From contig NC_081336.1 in assembly GCF_022539665.2 (NCBI RefSeq), positions 8,408,778-8,472,777 on the forward strand: DNA of 64,000 nt. The letters run 5' to 3'. Shown here in pieces: positions 47,789-60,935 of the stretch (position 1 is its first letter; every line of letters starts with the position of its first letter). The stretch comes from Daphnia carinata (taxonomy: Eukaryota; Arthropoda; Branchiopoda; Diplostraca; Daphniidae). The notes below the pieces were generated by a model that saw nothing but the letters and a program-made list of their open reading frames with translations, was not told where the DNA came from and made no database searches. The position numbers and the translations under genes were made by a program.

Positions 47789-50700
47789 TCTTGCGAGCCC
47801 CCGTCGAGGCCTTCGCCCGAGTAGCTGAAGGGCATCAGGTACAAATAATTCTTATTTTTCGTCTGGTTTTCGTTTATTTTGATTGTTCGTTTTAAATGAA
47901 TTTATTCGCATTTTGCATTTTTGAACGGGTATATAATTTGCGGATAATGCAGACATTTCGTTCGGGATTGCTTGGTAATAATTCATTTCTTGAAAACCGT
48001 TAGCAGTTTCATTTCTGAAATCCATAGATTTTTTTCCCCCCAAATAGTTGAATTGCATTCAAATGTTTAATAAATTGAAAATCCTTGATATAGCGTCATC
48101 GTATTAAAACATCTAACGAAACTATTGAACTCTTCAAATTAGAAAAAAAAAGTGAACTGACATCTGGGAGGCCACTCGTCAATCCCGACGTGATTACCGT
48201 TGCTGTCAATCTCCTCTGATTTCACATCTTCACGAATTCATTTGATGGCGTAATAACTGGATACGTTGCCGACATCAGATTGAAAATACGGTTAGCACGC
48301 AAAGCAGTCGCTGACCTCTCGTAAGTTTTTAATTTAAAAAGAAAAAATAGTTCCCATAGGGTAATTACAGGTGTTTCTCACGGTTTGGCAAAAAAATCCA
48401 GTTTCAACATTCGAAATGTAAATAAAAATTCCTTGCGTTTTGTATATAGGGGGCTATCACGGAAGCTGTCACGTAGCCATGTAATTTTTTTTTTTACCTG
48501 TCTTTTCTAAAGCGGACACGTAGGCACGATCTACTCACGAAGTGTTTGCATCAGAGCAAGTGATTGGCACAGAATAGGATTGGTGGGAGTTGTGCTGTTT
48601 GAATCGTTCGCATCAAGTTCATAGACCCTCTGGAGTTAATTGTAAAATTGAAATGAATTCAAGGGCGTTCATTCTTTTTACAGAGGCGTTTAGTTGTCAA
48701 AAAGATGGTGATGGTTAACTAACCCAAGCCCAGCCAACATTATCCGGTGGGAAAGAGAAAACTATTTCATCGTGTTTGCCAAATTTCGAAACGTATTACA
48801 TCCATTTTTTCTGTTTAGAACGCAATTTCGGGTTTTCGCGCAATAGATGCGTGACAATCAACACTAGCGCAGTCCCTCTTCTACGCGACAGTATCCGGAA
48901 GGAAAGTATCCATCTCATTTCCAATCATGTTGGACGAAAGGATCGATTGACGCAAATCTTTCCAAGCTGGCAAACGGATTGTTCCAAGTCTGTATACAAG
49001 CGAGCGCTTGTCCACAGCTGACAACGATCGACTCCGACACACACACATTACACAGGAAAAGGTAATTTTTTTTTGTATGTCATTGCTCCGGAATTCTCGA
49101 TGGCGTTCACGATGACCCCGCGATCGATGGATTGGGAAAAAGCTGTTTGCTCGCTAAGGTACCTCACTCTGAACTCTGGACAACAACGAAACATTGGTTT
49201 TCATTTTTATTTTCTATCAAAGAGAGAACATGATTTTGGATATTGGCCATCGGGTCAATCGATTTCATCTACGCAACCGTCTGCGTAATTCACGATGATT
49301 TGTATTGGCTCGATGGTAATCGAACGCGAGCGACAGCTGTCGATGGAAATGACGGAACTAGATTTCCTGTTGCCGAACCGGCCGGAGGGACAATTTGAAA
49401 AGAGACACGCTATGTGGTACAGTATTTCAAAAGATGATTGAAATTTGTGTGCGTATTTCTTTTTTTTTTTTTCTTTTTGTATTTGTGATTATTCGGTTGT
49501 GTAGGTGATGATGACATTGAGCTCTGCTATGGAGGTAATCTATTTGCATAATCCATTACAAACGTGGGCAATGAGGAGAAAGGTATTTGCAATTCATCGT
49601 ATTGTGGAAGATTGATTGAGAGAACAAAAAGCTCTTTTTCAAGAGCAATGCGTCAACAAATCAATCTCATTGGCGATGATGGATTAATTTTTTAAACTGA
49701 TTAATAAGTGACATTTGCAGGAGTAAGCACTTTGGAAAAGGTTGTTCAGGAGTGTTCGTTTTCTAATTTCGTGATGCACATCAGGTTTGATATCAAAGTT
49801 CTCGTTGTATTCAACTTGACTCACATGTTTTGACATTTAAATTTCTCCAATTCAAGGTGAACTCGTTGGCCGGATTGTTACATCATGACACACGTAACAG
49901 ACGATGGGTATGAATTCATCATCGAAAAATGGGCATTCGTCATTTTCGCTTTTGCCTTCGGTGAGTTGTTGTGAGTTCAAACAGTATGGCTATCATTGTT
50001 ATCGATAAAAAAAACAATTTCAATAACTACCTGTCTGTCTGTGGAGAGACAGTTTAAAAAAAAAGACAGTTTTCTTTTATTCGAAAAATGGGAAAGTGAT
50101 GGCTTTACGTAGATAACGAAGAGGGTGGGAATGAAAATGGTCAGACGAAAATAGGTTGCATCATTATTTTTCTTTGTAGGAAGGAACTGGATTCTTGTCG
50201 CTTCTTACCACGATCACGTATCTATATAGGTTCTATAAATAAACTAGACATCCCGAGTGGATGCCTTTTTTTAATTTAAGGGAGATTCTGTTTCGATATA
50301 GATGACATAAGTCTAGACATTGTGTGTTGTCGTGGATATAAATAAATATTCTATATTTAAACCTTTTTCTCCAGGAAAAGGTTTTTCCCAAGATGTTATT
50401 CAACGATCTGATTTGAATTTTTTCATTATGGCCTTTTTCCTCATGGCTTGAAGAGTTGTTTTCTTCGAATATTAGGGCTTCCGCTCATCATTTTGGACGG
50501 GACATTGTTCAATCCATTGTAATTAGAAACTCGTCTGCACGAAAATTCTCAAATTCTTCAACTTTCCCTTTTTTATTCTTTGTTATTCGATCTATCGCAT
50601 CCCATGAAAGTGGAATATTCAAAACACTTTTGAAATACTAGAAATTCATTAAGCACTTTACAATCCTTAACAAGAATTGTAAATCGTTTGTGGGAAATCG

Positions 50701-52725
50701 ACGCGTCGTCGGCCATTTTAATGTCGTGCATTCTGAACAGGATTTCCTTCATCCACAGTTTTTATAACTGGAATGTCTCGTCACGTAATGGAAATACTGG
50801 GTGATTTAAATGTTGAACAACGATGACTGCATAAAAGAGAAAACAACTGTAACACAAAGACGAAATCTAACTCTACCTGCGTATTTCATCTAGGGTCATT
50901 AGGTTCGAATGCATGGACTGGACGGCTTTCACACGATGAAAGACGATTCAATTAACTGGACAAAGGTAGGCATTCAATTTATACTGTCGTTCCAATCGAC
51001 TATCACGTACGCACAAGAGAATCGTAATCCAATTGGGTCGCATTTATTGAATGTGATGTGTGTCAAATATATGGGCTCATTTAGTTTCGATTATCGATTG
51101 CATTTTTCCGTTGAAATGCTCAGATCCAGAATGCTGATTTTGTCTCGTTTTCAATCAACAAAGAACGATTTTAATTGGCAGGAAACCACCACTTGGCTCA
51201 AATGTCTTCCGGAAGACTTGCTGAACAATCACAACATGTGCAAGGTGAACGGAGACACCCAAACCTGTTGATGTTTATAAACGACAGGTCGAATAGAACA
51301 ATATGCAATTAAAATAGTCTGCTCCAAAGAGTTTAAACATCACTAACCAACCGATTTCCCCATAACCACAAACGACTCCATAGTTACCTAAAAATCGGTT
51401 TAAAAAGACCTTTTTTTAAAAAATATATATATATATATATATTATTGTACCCACCAACGAATAATTGCCGACATACACACTCTACGTGTGTATGTGTTTA
51501 ACCAAGCAAACTCAGCAGTTTCTTTCTCTTGGTTGCACCTATTTTTTTGTTTGTATATAGTGCAAAGACGTGTGTGTGTGGAGCAGTAGTTGGAAACGTT
51601 ACATCCAGTTGGCGAACGCCACAGCAGACAATTGAGAGGCGCTTCGTCAGTAAAAGTCCTAATGGGATTGAGCAGAACGTGAGTCGGAAGCGTCGGGCCA
51701 ATTTCTCTTTTCTGAGTTGTGTCTATGCGTTCGTGTGTCAATGAAAGCGCCATGTGGACGTCAAGAGAAATAAAAAAAATCGACCGAGATTTTCATGATG
51801 AGTCAGCGAACAGCCATACTGCAAATTCACAATAATTTCATGAAAAAATGGCTTTTAACTGTCCTTTGTTTGTTCGTGTACAAAGATAGGTACTTAACTT
51901 GAATAAATGTTCTTGATTATGACAACTAAGAGCAAAGTCCTTTGAGCAAAGTTTTCTGTTCGTACTCTGTAACCTTTTATTCCTGGAAGAAAGGGCCACA
52001 GGGCATTTTGGAGTTGCTTTTCTAGTCCCTTCCTTTTTCCGCGAAAAACTTTGGTTCTCTGATAAAAAGTCGAAAATTATTCCTGAGCTTTACTTTTCCT
52101 CAAAAAGAAATCTGGTACATTGGCGGGAAAAGTTTCTGTTTAGGGTACAGTTTCTTTTTCTTTCGTCCATCTAGTCGACCTTCATTCGAGTTTGACTTTG
52201 AAACCGGTAACATCGCTGCACTTTCTGTACCAGTAAGTCTTTGTTTTTATTCACATTTTTAGTTAACTGTTTGTTTCATGGTTTAGTTTAAAATGTGCAA
52301 TTCTTTGAAAGGTCACAAACTCATTGTTAAAATGAAAAGTTAGAAGGTTAGAACTAGACCCTAACCGTATCACTTATTTCTTCTGCTATCGAGACACCTT
52401 ATACATTACTCAACTCGAAACTTGCATTGAAATGGGCTGCATAATTGAGTAGCCTAAAGTTGGATGTTACTTTTATTGGGCTTCGGTGTATGCTTCTAGA
52501 TTACTGGGCTTAAATATTAGACAATGAAAGGCGTGAAGTTCGATTTGGCAATTTCGCATTTAATTTGAATATGAGACTACATTTCTAGCAACCGACAACG
52601 CTGGAATAAGTTGTCTGCTACAACGGCATGCTTTGAGTTGAGTCGGGAAGATTGTCGGTTCTTGGGCACATTATAGGTGTTTGAAAGCCGGAAAAAACAA
52701 TTTGAATCAAATAAAATTTTAAAGA
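47789..52725. other. Nearly 5 kb without a recognised gene
   Basis: AT-rich. Open frames of 70-120 codons at 48776, 49073 and 50909 (+) show no family motifs, and I could not chain them with splice sites. An (AT)n tract lies at 51422-51443. A short untranslated exon of DNAJC2 ending ...CTGTACCAG|TAAGTC near 52230 is possible but not proven. Confidence 0.4.
51422..51443. repeat. (AT)n microsatellite
   Basis: Uninterrupted AT dinucleotides, about 11 units. Confidence 0.9.
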
Positions 52726-55700
52726 ATGGTAGAAATACAGACCGTGGGGCACAGTGAAGTCTTTCGTAAATTATCCAGTGAGTGCAGCATTTGAAAGTAT
52801 CTAATTATTCTCTTAAATTCCATTGTAAAATGTCTAATTTTACCTGTTTCTTGACTTTGGCAAACCACATTTCAAATTCTTTTTGGCATACGGATATTTT
52901 GTTGGTTGAAACCTTTTATATATTTCACCAGCTAGAGAATACTGTATGTTCTGTTCAAAATGGTGTGATCGTTGCAGTGTGTGTCAGCGTAACTGAGAGA
53001 AAATTGCTAAGCTAAGTGAAACTAAATCGTAAGAACATTGGTTGATCATCTACCAAATTATTTCACCATCAATGAGAAACCTTGTAACTATTCTGTTATT
53101 TAAACACTTTTGGAAAAGGTTATCTCAGTGGGGTTCACACAGTGAAATTGTTTGTTGAGACAAGTTAGCTGTATAAGAATGATCCTGTGTTGCACTGAAT
53201 CTATGAATAATTACAAAGCAGCACCATAATCTTTTCTAGGTCCTTACCACACAGATGTCGAACCAGTTGGTCGCTGGTTCAGAGCTTGGTGGTACCACCA
53301 TCAGAGAAATGGAACTCTTTCAGGTGAAGGGCTCTCTTTTGCAGAGTCTGGAAGCCAATCTGATGAGGAGGTAGAATGTTCTACTGTTGAAATTGAAGAT
53401 GATGTTGACTACCTCAGAAGTCTAGATCCTAAAGAATGGAAAGTAAGTTGATATTTTAAAAACCTGTCCCATGCATTACCAGGCACCATCTATCATGATG
53501 TGAACCCACTCGTGTGTTTATTATTAGGATCAAGACCACTATGCAGTGCTGGGCCTGAAGAAAGTTCGGATTAACGCCACAGAAGATGACATCAAACGAG
53601 CGTGTAAGTGATGAATGGCACTACTAGAAAGACGTCCTTACAAATGATGTATCATTGTTTGTACCCTCCTTTTCTTTCACTGGACTTATTTTTTTCTTCC
53701 CTTCTTCTAGACCGGCAGAAAGTTTTACGCCACCACCCTGACAAGCGGAAAGCAGCCGGAGAAGAGGTTCGAGCCGACGACGATTATTTCACTTGCATAA
53801 CTAAAGCTTACGAAACGCTGAGTGTAGCGTCGAAGAGGCGCGCATACGATTCAGTCGATTCTGAATTCGACGACGAAGTTCCATCTAGCAACGCATCCAA
53901 CAAATCCCGTTTCTTTGAGGTAAAACGCCATAACAATGAATGAATAATTTCTACATCTACTTTTTGTTGGCGGAGGGACGTTGATTAATTCAATAGTCGC
54001 ACGCAAAGTAGCGGAAAGAGAGTGAACATTGACTAATGATGGTTAGAGCTGGTATGATAGATGGTGTTATTATTTTGTTTAGGTGTTCGGTCCCGTCGTA
54101 GCGGCGAACGCGCGTTGGTCCGTCAGGAGCAACGTCCCCCAACTGGGCGACATCAATTCATCGCGCGATCACGTTGAAAACTTTTACGATTTTTGGTACA
54201 ATTTTGAATCGTGGCGCGAATTTTCCTACCTCGACGAAGAGGAGAAAGACAAAGGCCAAGAGTAAGCAACTTTTAATTTAAAAAAAAAAGAAACGAACTA
54301 TTTTATTGATTTGTTTTTTTCCCGCCTTTCACTGTCAATGTGTGCGGCCACCAGTCGCGAGGAGCGGCGATGGATCGAGAAGCAGAACAAGGCGGAGCGA
54401 GCTCGGAGGAAAAAAGAGGAGATGAGTCGACTGCGTTCGCTGGTGGATGCCGCCTACGCCTGCGATCCCCGTATCCTGCGTTTCAAAGAGGAGGACAAAC
54501 AAAAGAAATTGGACGCTAAAAAAGCTAAACAAGATGCGGTTCGAGCCCGGCAGGAGGAGGAGGAGAGGGTACATAAACACGTTCTCTCTTTACCCAACTC
54601 TGATGCCGGGGGAGGGTCGTTGGTACTAGACACATAATGTCCGTGAGAGAGACACGATGATGATGTGTACTAATGCGTTTGATTAAGTACTTTTGCCCAT
54701 GGGTGTGTGTGTATAGGAGGAGGGGGAGGAAGAAGAGGATTCTTCTTTTTTTTTTTTATTTCCGTGTTGTAGTAAATCCGATTACTGCTCGGCAGGAGGT
54801 CCTTTTTCTTCGAGGGTGGCCCGTATGTTTTGCTGCCGGAATGCCTTTTGATTGATTTCGTGTCACCATTTATCCTTTACCCCGGATGGCATGGGGGGGG
54901 GCTTTTCTTTACTGGCCTTACGGCCGTTATTGGCAATCAATCCGCTCTTTTACCCCTTTTCTTCGTCTCTCTCTCTCACTATGTATGGTCTGTCTTGTAT
55001 GTGTCGTAACGACGAAAATCATCACTTTTTGATAGAGAGGATGAGCAAAAAAAAAGAAGAATGGCATTTTCTGCTTAACCGGTTTGCAGGCCATGTGTGA
55101 CGCAGAGGGAAAGATCCTAATCGCAGGGCTGTCCCTTCGTTGTATTCCATCATTGCGTGTGTGTGTGTAGATGCACAGCTTCTTTTTTAACGAGCGGCCT
55201 CCGGTTGTCTATTTCTTTTATATATTTTTTTGCTATATGATCATTTTTTTTTCTCTTTCTTGTGATGGCAAAAAAAAAAAAAAGAGACGGAAAGAAGAAG
55301 AAGAGAATAAGCTGAGGATCAAGCGCGAAGCAGAAGAAGCGGCCAAGGCCCGGCAGGATGCGGCCAAGCGCGAGAAGGAGAACGCCAAGCGGGCGTTAAA
55401 ACGCGAACGGAAACAGTTGCAGAACTACGGCAAGCAATTCAATTACTTTGTCGGTCGCCCTACGACTACTGCTGCGGATGAAGCGGAACTCGTCAACCGG
55501 ATGGCGGATCTTGATCGCCTCTGTGAGCTGCTTACCATTGACGAGTACAAAATTCATTTTGTTTAATGGAAATCGATGAATATTTTTTATTTATTATTTT
55601 TTTTTTTTTCAATTGAAAATTGTTCCCCCTTTTTTTGTCTTCAGGTTGGATAAACTCAACAAAAAGATGGCGAGTCTGTCGGTCGATTCGTCCGATCAAG

Positions 55701-56628
55701 GTCGTCCCATATTTGATGAAGCCGTGGCCGAATTGAATCGTCGCATTGACGAAGAGAAGCAACAACATTTGCAGGGCGGCGTCAGCAGCCAATCGGCCGG
55801 TGTAGGTAACGTTGGCGGAGGCAGCGGCAAGAAGAAAGGCGGCGCCAACCAGTGGAGCCCCGAAGAGCTGAATCTTCTTATCAAAGCCGTCAACCTCTTC
55901 CCGGCCGGCACCAATCAGCGATGGGAAGTGGTGGCCAACTTTATCAACCAGCACCACGGCGGCAATCGGTCGGCTAAAGAAGTTTTGGCCCAAGCCAAAG
56001 AGCTCCAGCAAAGCGACTTTTCCCGTTCGGCTTTAAAAGAAGCGGCCAACAAGGCGGCCTACAACAAGTTTGAAAAGGAGTCCAAGGCCGGAGTCGCTTC
56101 CGAGGAATCGATTCCGTCTGAACGCTACGAAAGTAAAAGTCTGAATATTCTCTTTCTTTTTGATTTATGACGGGCACACGTCATGGATCCATCGGTCATC
56201 GAACAATGTAACATTATTATTTTTTTATACTTTTATTTGGTGCAGCTCCGGCCGAACAGCTAGGAATCAATTTAACGCCATGGTCGGCCGAAGAGCAGCG
56301 CTTGTTGGAGCAGGCCCTGAAAACCTATCCGGCTTCTGTGACAGATCGGTGGGACCGAATTGCCGAGGCCATTCCGAATCGATCGAAGAAAGAGTGCATG
56401 AAGCGATACAAGGTATATTTGTTTTCTTTTTTTTTTTTCTTTTTTCTTTATTGGTGTAGGAGGGGTAGTGACTTTTTCTTTTACATCCCTCGCCCGCTTA
56501 AAGTTTTTTGCTGTTCATTCTTGGGAATCATTTTTTTTTTTTTTCCGTGTGTTTAGGAATTGGTGGAACTTGTTCGAGCTAAAAAGACGGCCCAAGCAGC
56601 CGTTGGTCCAGCTGCTACAAAGAAATGA
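52726..56628 (+). CDS. DNAJC2: DNAJC2 / Zuotin / MPP11, ribosome-associated J-protein
   Basis: Ten exons: 52726-52777, 53240-53442, 53528-53603, 53711-53919, 54083-54261, 54355-54568, 55285-55544, 55645-56132, 56246-56412 and 56557-56628; 639 residues (human 621). An N-terminal region with EPVGRWF is followed by the J domain [10 protein letters not shown]...[14 protein letters not shown] with the HPD motif, the ZHD region ([22 protein letters not shown] split over an exon end), a charged ribosome-binding helix ([20 protein letters not shown]), and two C-terminal SANT/Myb domains ([20 protein letters not shown] and [20 protein letters not shown]). With Hsp70L1 it forms the ribosome-associated complex for nascent chains; the SANT domains mark the animal form that also acts on chromatin. 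Exon 7 follows an A-rich rather than T-rich acceptor. Confidence 0.96.
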
Positions 56629-59600
56629 TTTTTTTTTTTTTTTTAAACGTCTTTTTTCCTAATATTTTTGTTTCTAGCAGGACATGATGTGTAACCTTAT
56701 CTTTCAAAAGAGAAACACTGTCACCTCATCGATAATTTTTTTTTTTTCGTTTCCTCCCTTGATAGGCAAAAACAAATTCATTCATGATAATTAAACAAAT
56801 TGAAGAAACAAAAAAAAAAATACAATTGCGTACGTCATATGTTTTTCCAGTTGGCTTCAGCACTGCACGTTTTCGGTACATAGGTAATTTTGATTTTTTT
56901 TTCAATTCTTTTTCTTTTATGTTGGTAATGTGTTTAATCTTTTTTTTATTTTAAAGTTATCTCCTCACGTATGTGATAATCTTGTTGAGCGCTGTTTTAT
57001 CCCCCCCGCCTGTCCGCCCATCTCTTTTGTGTCGTGCGGTTGGAACGATTTTTTGTCTGGCGCATTTGGGGGCGAATCATCGCTTATTTGCACGATAGAA
57101 AGACTTGCGATGGGCGTCGTTGCCAATGTGCAACACACGAGAAGAGGCGGGGGTAGTAACTCTTGACGTATTTATTATTCAGTAAGACACGCGATTTTTT
57201 TTTTGTTGTTGTTGTCCGGCTAGAAGAAGAACTTTGCGATGGGAGTAGACACTTTTGAATTGTTAACAGCCATCGATGCGTCGCCAAGACAAGCTTTGAA
57301 AGGTACGTATTAAATAAAGGCGAGCATATGGGCTTGAAAAAAAAAAAGGGGGGAGTGTGTGGTCAAATATGTAAAGGATGGTTGTTGTTGTGATTTAAAA
57401 TTTTATATGCATGTATCGCGGCTGTTTTTAAAGCTTTGAATAGGTAATGAAGAACGCGAGTGAGAGAGGGAAAGAGAAAACATTGGTGTGGTGTCTAATG
57501 GATGGACGGTAAGGTACACTGGACACGCCATGGAAACAAAACTTTGCCTGGAAAAAGCACTTAAAGGGGCACAGCGCGTTTGCACCAAAGGGTGTCGCCC
57601 CATCGCAATGTCAATCTGATGTCGAACGGGTTTGTTTTAACGGCACCAAAAACATTTTTCTTTTATTTTTCATATGAATCGCCCCATTTTTTGTTTTTTG
57701 TTTTTCACGAGAGACAGGTGGCTCAATTTATTTTAATCGTTGAACAAGAGCCTACGATGACTTCTAAGAAAAAGCTCTTTGTTTTTTCTTTAGAAAAGAG
57801 GATGTTAGGAGCTGTCGTGATGGAGACACACTGAGAGCGCAAGGCATTTGATGTTTTTGGTAAGCAAAGGGTTGCCTCGGGGATATGTAGCTCTTTAAAA
57901 GAAAATACGTTCAGATTTATATATGTTTTTGATTTCACGTTGAAGCATTATTAATGATATTAGCCATTGGCTACGAAGAAAAAGGTTTGAAATTGCACAC
58001 AAATTATGATTTTCTTTTTAATTTTCTTTCCTTTTTTTTTTGTTTTCGATGAACAGGGCAATTACGTGTGAAAGTCTTTGAAATTGGCGTCGCGCGCGTT
58101 GCGTTTGATTTATGTAATCAACACAACCCGGCAAGTGCGTCAGGGTTTTTTTTTATTTTTTATTTTGGCTCGTCGAAGTCAATTAGAAAGAGGGTCAAAA
58201 GAAAAAAAAAAAGAAATTTTGCGAATTAATCCGGCGTACAGAGTGTCTCTCCCCTAAGATGATGATGAAAGACCTTCAGGAGCAGGCGTCTTTTACTCCG
58301 ACTGCTTCGCCATTAAATAAGCTCGATGACAGATGGAAGTCTATATAGCACGTCAAACATTTGTCTTCTTTTAGGAAGCACTAGCTGCTTAAAGGGGGGG
58401 GGGGCCAGTTGAAGTGCTTGGTTTTGCACCGACATTTCGCCTGCAGGGCCCACTCTCGGACGTGTTATATGGTTGTATTTATTTTTAATGCGCCTGACGT
58501 ACAAAAGCAAAGTCTGAGTTTTTTCATATTTATTTTGTTTTTGGTAGATGACAAGTGTGACAGCCCTGCAGTGGACATAACACTTGAAAATGGTTCCTGG
58601 ACGTCCTGCGTCCAACGGCCCATCAAAGACGGGCTGTTAAGCTCCCTCCCCCTTGTATTAACCTAATCAATCGTCAAATTCTATTACGTCATTAGACGTG
58701 TCAAAGGAACGTACTTTAGTGGCATTTACAACTTATTTTAAATTTGTTGAATTAAAACTTTTTTTATTTTGAAACATGGCTTTTGACAGAGAGGAAAAAA
58801 AAAAAAAGGAGTGGGAAGTACGATGCGGATAAAATCATTAACGCGCTCCGGGAGCGCGTTTCTCACGACGCCCGGACTTGAATCGCCAAGCAGAAAAAGT
58901 CTGACAACTTCAACTGTGACTAGCGAATCCCGTTTTTCTAACGTTTCGCCGTCTAAACACGAAAAGTTTTTTGCAACTTTTCTTTTTTAAAGAAATAAGA
59001 AATCAGGAAATCTTTTTCAGCATCAGCGATGACGCCTTTGTTGCCAGACAAAGTTAAGTATCACAGCATCTCTCGTAAAACGCACACACACTCCCGCATG
59101 TAAAATGTCATTCTAATAGTAATGATTCACATACAAGATGGAATCACGTCGAGGGAAATGAAAAGATTTCTCTCTTTTTTTTTTTCAAGTGTGTGGATGT
59201 GCAATGCGGATACATGGAACACACACGCCTCAAAGAGGGATGTCGGTTTGCTGCTCTGTCTGGTTATTCGATCCGCCGCGTGAAAGAACATTACGGATGT
59301 ATTGTGAATGTCAAACATTTTCTTTCTTTTTTTTTTTATTATTGAGTATCGATTGCAAGTGTGACTTAATGCATTCATTTTGTGTTTTACAGAAAGTCGG
59401 TGAATGGGGAAGGCCAATTGTCTCTCAGGTGACATTTCTGAATATTGGAATGCTCAAAGTTTGATTCCTTTTGGCCGTGTACGAACATAGACGGATGAGC
59501 TGCATCGTTTCATCGAGTTTTGAACTGTAATGCCCGATCGTCTAGAAATGCTCGTCTCCTTTATTAGTGCGGCACGTGCAACGTACGTGAAAGACTTTTG

Positions 59601-60476
59601 CATATGTGTGTGTGTGTGTTGTGCAACTCGACGTGGGAGTCTTCCTCCGTCCCCTTCTAAAAGCAAGTTAGTGAACGAGAAACTTGGCTTTATCCGTGCG
59701 ACACAATCGTCTGAGTTTGGTGCCTACAGTTTTCAAACCTCCATCTATAAAAAAAATCCGTGAGTTCTTTCTTTCTTTGGCCTTAGGCAGTTGAGGAACA
59801 CGGCAAACTTGCAGCTTCCCCATTTAATGCGACCCGTGTTTTTCAGACGCAATTTGAATATAATGATGGCGAAATGTGAGCTGTTTGATCTCGATGTCTA
59901 CAGCCGATGGGATTGCCTGGTTTAGCCTCTGTGGCAACATCACCTTCTTTGCATCCAATTGCAACTGAAACACACTGACAATCGAGCCACAACAATAGCA
60001 ACGTCTCTACCCATTTATGTCTGAATTGCAAAAGTTATTCGCATAAATAGACTGGCAAGAGGAGAAGAGAAGCAAAAAAAAAGGAACATCTACATGTAAG
60101 TACTGCCATTGTTATCGCATGCGGATGCTTCAAGGGAGATAAATGCAATCGGCCATATCCGCATTCCCCTTTTTCTTTTATTTTTTTTTCAGGATGCGCT
60201 AAGGAAATGTGGATTCAATTTTTTATGTGGTAATTTTTAAGTTTTTTTTTTATGATTTAAATGACATTTTTTTTTTTTTTTGAAAGAAAACATGGCTTTA
60301 GGCGGAATTGAGATTGTGCATCGATGACTATAGTTTTTTTTTTTTGGAGGCGATAGCGAGGAGGGGTCAATCTCGCAGCATCGATTTGCTCTGAGACTCA
60401 CGAACGGACCGAAAGGGAAAAAGAAAATCGACTGCCAAACAGAGTCGTCACACACGCAAAGAGGAGAGACGGGCCA

Positions 60477-60499
60477 ACACACACACACACACACACACA
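60477..60499. repeat. (AC)n microsatellite
   Basis: About eleven AC units in the mGluR upstream region. Confidence 0.9.
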
Positions 60500-60858
60500 A
60501 AAAAAAGAGACAGAGGGATCTATCCCCCTCAAAAAAAAAAAAAAAAACTCTGGAAAAAGAGGAACGTGATATTCTTCCGCTTTTTTTTTATTCATAGCCA
60601 CAACTTCTCCCCACCCCCTCTTTTTTTTATCTAGGCTTCTCTACTCGCACACGTACATCAACTGCGCTCTTTTCTGCCGACGGTAGACGAAGAAATATTC
60701 ACGAAAAAAAAAAAGGGAAAAAACCATCTGGCCAAACAGCGATGTTCCTTTCCGTGTACATAAAGAAACAAAAGAAAGTTATACTCCCGTCATTTCCCGG
60801 CCGTCAAGATCGAAAAATCAGGCCAAAAGAATTATTGCGGCAGTATATAGTTCTCCTC

Positions 60859-60935
60859 TCTGTGTGTGTGTGTGTGTGTGTGTATGTCAAATGGAGCCGA
60901 AGAAAAGACATAGTCAGCACACACACACACACACA
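60859..60935. repeat. Inverted (TG)n / (AC)n microsatellite pair
   Basis: A TG tract of about 12 units (60859-60882) is followed some 35 bp later by an AC tract of about 9 units (60918-60935). The two can pair as a hairpin. Confidence 0.85.

Noticed and set aside
48776-51271. Plus-strand frames of 70-120 codons as exons of one gene
   Set aside because: I could not connect them with compatible splice phases or find a shared domain.
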